In this document: in pieces, positions 62,207 to 64,000 of the stretch
Layout: each line of letters begins with the position of its first letter
How positions within the stretch are numbered: position 1 is the stretch's first letter
Origin: an uncultured Clostridia bacterium
Lineage (GTDB): Bacteria > Bacillota > Clostridia > Oscillospirales > Acutalibacteraceae
Assembly (NCBI GenBank): GCA_947627345.1
Contig: CANQVS010000001.1
Coordinates: 1-64,000, forward strand
Length of the DNA stretch: 64,000 bases
Reading direction: 5' to 3'
The notes under the pieces: model-generated
What the model saw: the letters and a program-made list of their open reading frames with translations, nothing else
Database searches by the model: none
Told to the model about the DNA's origin: nothing
Translations under genes and position numbers: made by a program

Positions 62207-63466
62207 ATGAAAAAAAAATTTAATAAAATGGCAGGGATACTTATTTGCATTACCTTTGCAGTATTCTTGCTTTTTATCAAGGATAATGTTGATGTTATAT
62301 GGGGTGCAATATGCAACTTTGCAACAATTCTTACGCCGTTTGTATATGCTTTCGGTATAGCGTATATCCTTAACTTTCCGTTTAGATTTATCCAAAATAA
62401 ACTTTTCGGGAAAATTAAATCACGGCATTTTGAAAAAATTAAAAAGCCCTTAGCGCTTTTATTAACTTATCTTTTCTTCTTCGGTTTAATCGGATTTTTC
62501 CTCGCGATTCTTATCCCACAGCTATCGGAAAACATAACAAAGCTTGTTACAAGCGTTCCGTCGTATGTGAAATCTTTTAGAGAGATAACAACCGGCATAG
62601 TTACTTGGATTAACGAGAGATTCCATTTGAATTTAAGCTTTCTTGATAATATTAACGGAGCGGTTGAAAATTTCATACGTTCTCTCTCGGACATCAATAA
62701 TATCGGAAGAGTGTATACGGCCGCAATGAATACCGCAGGATTTGTTTATAATTGGGTTATGGCTCTTATTCTTTCGGCATATATGCTCGGCTCAAAGGAA
62801 TATCTTTGCAAACAGCTCAAAAGGCTCGGCGCCGCTTTTCTTCCGACAAAATGGCTTCCGACAATCTATCAGGTTATAAATGTTTCCGATGATAAATGCG
62901 GTAAGTTTTTAGTTGGAAAAATTCTTGATTCCACAATTATAGGTCTTATGGTATTCGTATATATGACTGTCAGGGCGATTCCATACGCGCCTTTAATCAG
63001 CGTTATTGTCGCCGTTTGTAATATTATCCCGTTTTTCGGACCGTTCATCGGGGGTATTCCCAGCGCATTGCTCTTGCTATTGGTGAACCCGGCGTACTGC
63101 GTCGAATTTGTTATAATGATATTTTTATTCCAGCAGATAGACGGAAACCTTATTGGTCCGAAGATTGTCGGCTCGCAGGTTGGCTTAATCGGATTTTGGT
63201 CACTATTTTCCGTTATGGTCGCCGGAGGATTGTTCGGTATTGCGGGTATGATTTTAGGAACACCGATTTTTGCCGCTATTTATACTCTTGTCGGAAGAAA
63301 AACAGGGTCAAGAATTGATATGAAAGGTGAAAACGCAACCCGTGTTATTGAAATGAACGTTGTTAAATCATCGGGATTAACAAATATGAAGGCAAAAGTT
63401 ATTAAAAAGCCTGTTTCTAAAAGACAAAAAGACGCTGATGATGACGACTATAGTAACGAGAATTGA
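62207..63466 (+). CDS. AI-2E family transporter (PerM/YdiK-like)
   Basis: A 419-residue membrane protein with about eight helices and the family landmarks PFVYAFGIAYILNFP, and NIIPFFGPFIGGIPSALLLL with QQIDGNLIGPKIVGSQVG near the C-terminus. Members export autoinducer-2 or act as ion antiporters; which one cannot be told here. It ends in an acidic tail (DADDDDYSNEN). RBS AGAGGATG. The start codon is followed by nine A residues, a likely site of slippage. Confidence 0.88.
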   Translation: MKKKFNKMAGILICITFAVFLLFIKDNVDVIWGAICNFATILTPFVYAFGIAYILNFPFRFIQNKLFGKIKSRHFEKIKKPLALLLTYLFFFGLIGFFLAILIPQLSENITKLVTSVPSYVKSFREITTGIVTWINERFHLNLSFLDNINGAVENFIRSLSDINNIGRVYTAAMNTAGFVYNWVMALILSAYMLGSKEYLCKQLKRLGAAFLPTKWLPTIYQVINVSDDKCGKFLVGKILDSTIIGLMVFVYMTVRAIPYAPLISVIVAVCNIIPFFGPFIGGIPSALLLLLVNPAYCVEFVIMIFLFQQIDGNLIGPKIVGSQVGLIGFWSLFSVMVAGGLFGIAGMILGTPIFAAIYTLVGRKTGSRIDMKGENATRVIEMNVVKSSGLTNMKAKVIKKPVSKRQKDADDDDYSNEN

Positions 63467-63491
63467 CAAATATAATTTTATATGTTAACAT
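63463..63491 (+). promoter_or_regulatory. Candidate promoter for hisZ
   Basis: TTGACA (63463-63468) overlapping the stop codon of the transporter gene, 17-base spacer, TAACAT (63486-63491, 4 of 6 matches). Confidence 0.5.
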
Positions 63492-63521
63492 ATTAGCACA
63501 CTAAAGTGACGAGGTAATTTT

Positions 63522-64000
63522 ATGAAGAAAAATTTAAAAATAACTCCCGAGGGTACAAAGGATTATCTTTTCAAAGAATGTACCGCGGTTGATTATGTGT
63601 GCAAAAAAATTCAAAACGTATTTGATAATCATCAGTTTCACCGTGTTATTACACCCGCTTTAGAGTATTACGATTTGTTTTCAACCGATTCAAGCGGAAT
63701 ATCACCAGAGTCAATGTTTAAAACGACCGACAACAACGGAAGACTTATAGCCGTCCGTCCCGATTCCACGCTTCCGATTGCGAGGCTCGTTTCAACTCGT
63801 ATGCAGAATGAGGTTCTTCCCGTACGCCTTTACTATAATCAGGCTGTTTACAGGAACAATCCGAGTCTTACGGGCAGAAGTAACGAAATTATGCAGATGG
63901 GTATTGAACTTATCGGTTCAAGAGGAAAAAGAGCCGACCTCGAAGTAATTACTACAGCTATTCAGAGTATGCAGGCAGTATCGGACGATTTCAGAATTGA
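63522..64000 (+). CDS. hisZ: ATP phosphoribosyltransferase regulatory subunit HisZ (3' end outside window)
   Basis: 159 codons are visible before the window ends. A class II tRNA-synthetase-like domain: TPEGTKDYLFKECTAVD, RPDSTLPIARLVSTRM, then LPVRLYYNQAVYRNNPS and RSNEIMQMGIELIG. These match HisZ, the catalytically inactive HisRS paralogue that activates short HisG in the first step of histidine synthesis, rather than a true HisRS (whose PEGTRD and histidine-A motifs differ). A hisG gene would be expected next. RBS GAGGTAA. HisRS cannot be fully excluded without the C-terminus. Confidence 0.85.
   Translation, partial: MKKNLKITPEGTKDYLFKECTAVDYVCKKIQNVFDNHQFHRVITPALEYYDLFSTDSSGISPESMFKTTDNNGRLIAVRPDSTLPIARLVSTRMQNEVLPVRLYYNQAVYRNNPSLTGRSNEIMQMGIELIGSRGKRADLEVITTAIQSMQAVSDDFRI

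Noticed and set aside
1-64000. tRNA or rRNA genes, prophage, insertion sequences, integrases, T-box or classical riboswitches
   Set aside because: Looked for in all gaps; none seen. Most gaps are short and hold only promoters and terminators. This is by eye, so a small RNA could be missed.

Overview
The window (about 40% GC by eye) looks like the chromosome of an anaerobic, endospore-forming clostridium, probably of the Ruminococcaceae/Oscillospiraceae type. The sporulation genes sipL, spoIVA, spoIIGA, sigE, yabP, yabQ and a GerA/GerB pair, a PolC-type DNA polymerase, MEP-pathway isoprenoid genes, a sodium-pump decarboxylase pair and a secreted starch-binding protein all point that way. Assignment to a lineage is inference; no rRNA or tRNA gene was found to test it.

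Layout. 1-2.3 kb: the C-terminal part of a large secreted amylolytic protein. 2.5-5.6 kb: sipL-spoIVA (spore coat basement layer) behind a good sigma-E promoter candidate. 5.6-7.4 kb: the gamma and beta subunits of a sodium-translocating decarboxylase, preceded by a long inverted repeat overlapping promoter and ribosome binding site. 7.5-8.9 kb: an orphan CpsC/CpsD tyrosine-kinase pair. 9.2-13.0 kb: an aspartate-type aminotransferase, then secD-secF. 13.1-16.7 kb: a leftward DUF421/DUF4363 pair divergent from a GerA/GerB germination pair. 16.8-34.2 kb: a long co-directional run, hprK-murB-rapZ-whiA-xseB-ispA-dxs-tlyA-nadK-argR-recN-recJ-rel-dtd-MBL hydrolase-hemZ. 34.3-40.8 kb: a zinc-ribbon protein, a SpoVB-like flippase, mazG, hup, rqcP-yabP-yabQ-divIC-yabR and an RNA methyltransferase. 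40.9-43.6 kb: pfkA, a MORN-repeat protein and an acidic lipoprotein. 43.7-45.2 kb: leftward spoIIGA-sigE. 45.2-46.1 kb: two microproteins and a five-copy 98-bp tandem repeat. 46.1-48.4 kb: degV, a PRC-barrel protein and a SleB-like hydrolase. 48.5-62.2 kb: the conserved cluster rpsB-tsf-pyrH-[licD]-frr-uppS-cdsA-dxr-rseP-ispG-polC, interrupted by licD. 62.2-64 kb: an AI-2E-type permease and the start of hisZ.

How the parts fit. Dxs, Dxr, IspG, IspA, UppS, CdsA and the SpoVB-like flippase belong to isoprenoid, lipid-carrier and envelope synthesis. SigE (activated by SpoIIGA) would be expected to drive sipL-spoIVA and perhaps yabP-yabQ. Rel, HprK, ArgR and WhiA are global regulators embedded in housekeeping operons.

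No single operon here is clearly an undescribed system. The most interesting unexplained signals are: two hairpins (before oadG and yabP) whose 3' arm is the ribosome binding site and which an internal promoter could bypass; a structured, possibly switching leader before rpsB; an inverted repeat on the secD promoter; the 98-bp tandem array beside a coupled microprotein pair; and the licD insertion. Several start codons were moved from the longest open frame to a downstream codon with a good ribosome binding site; the reason is given in each entry.
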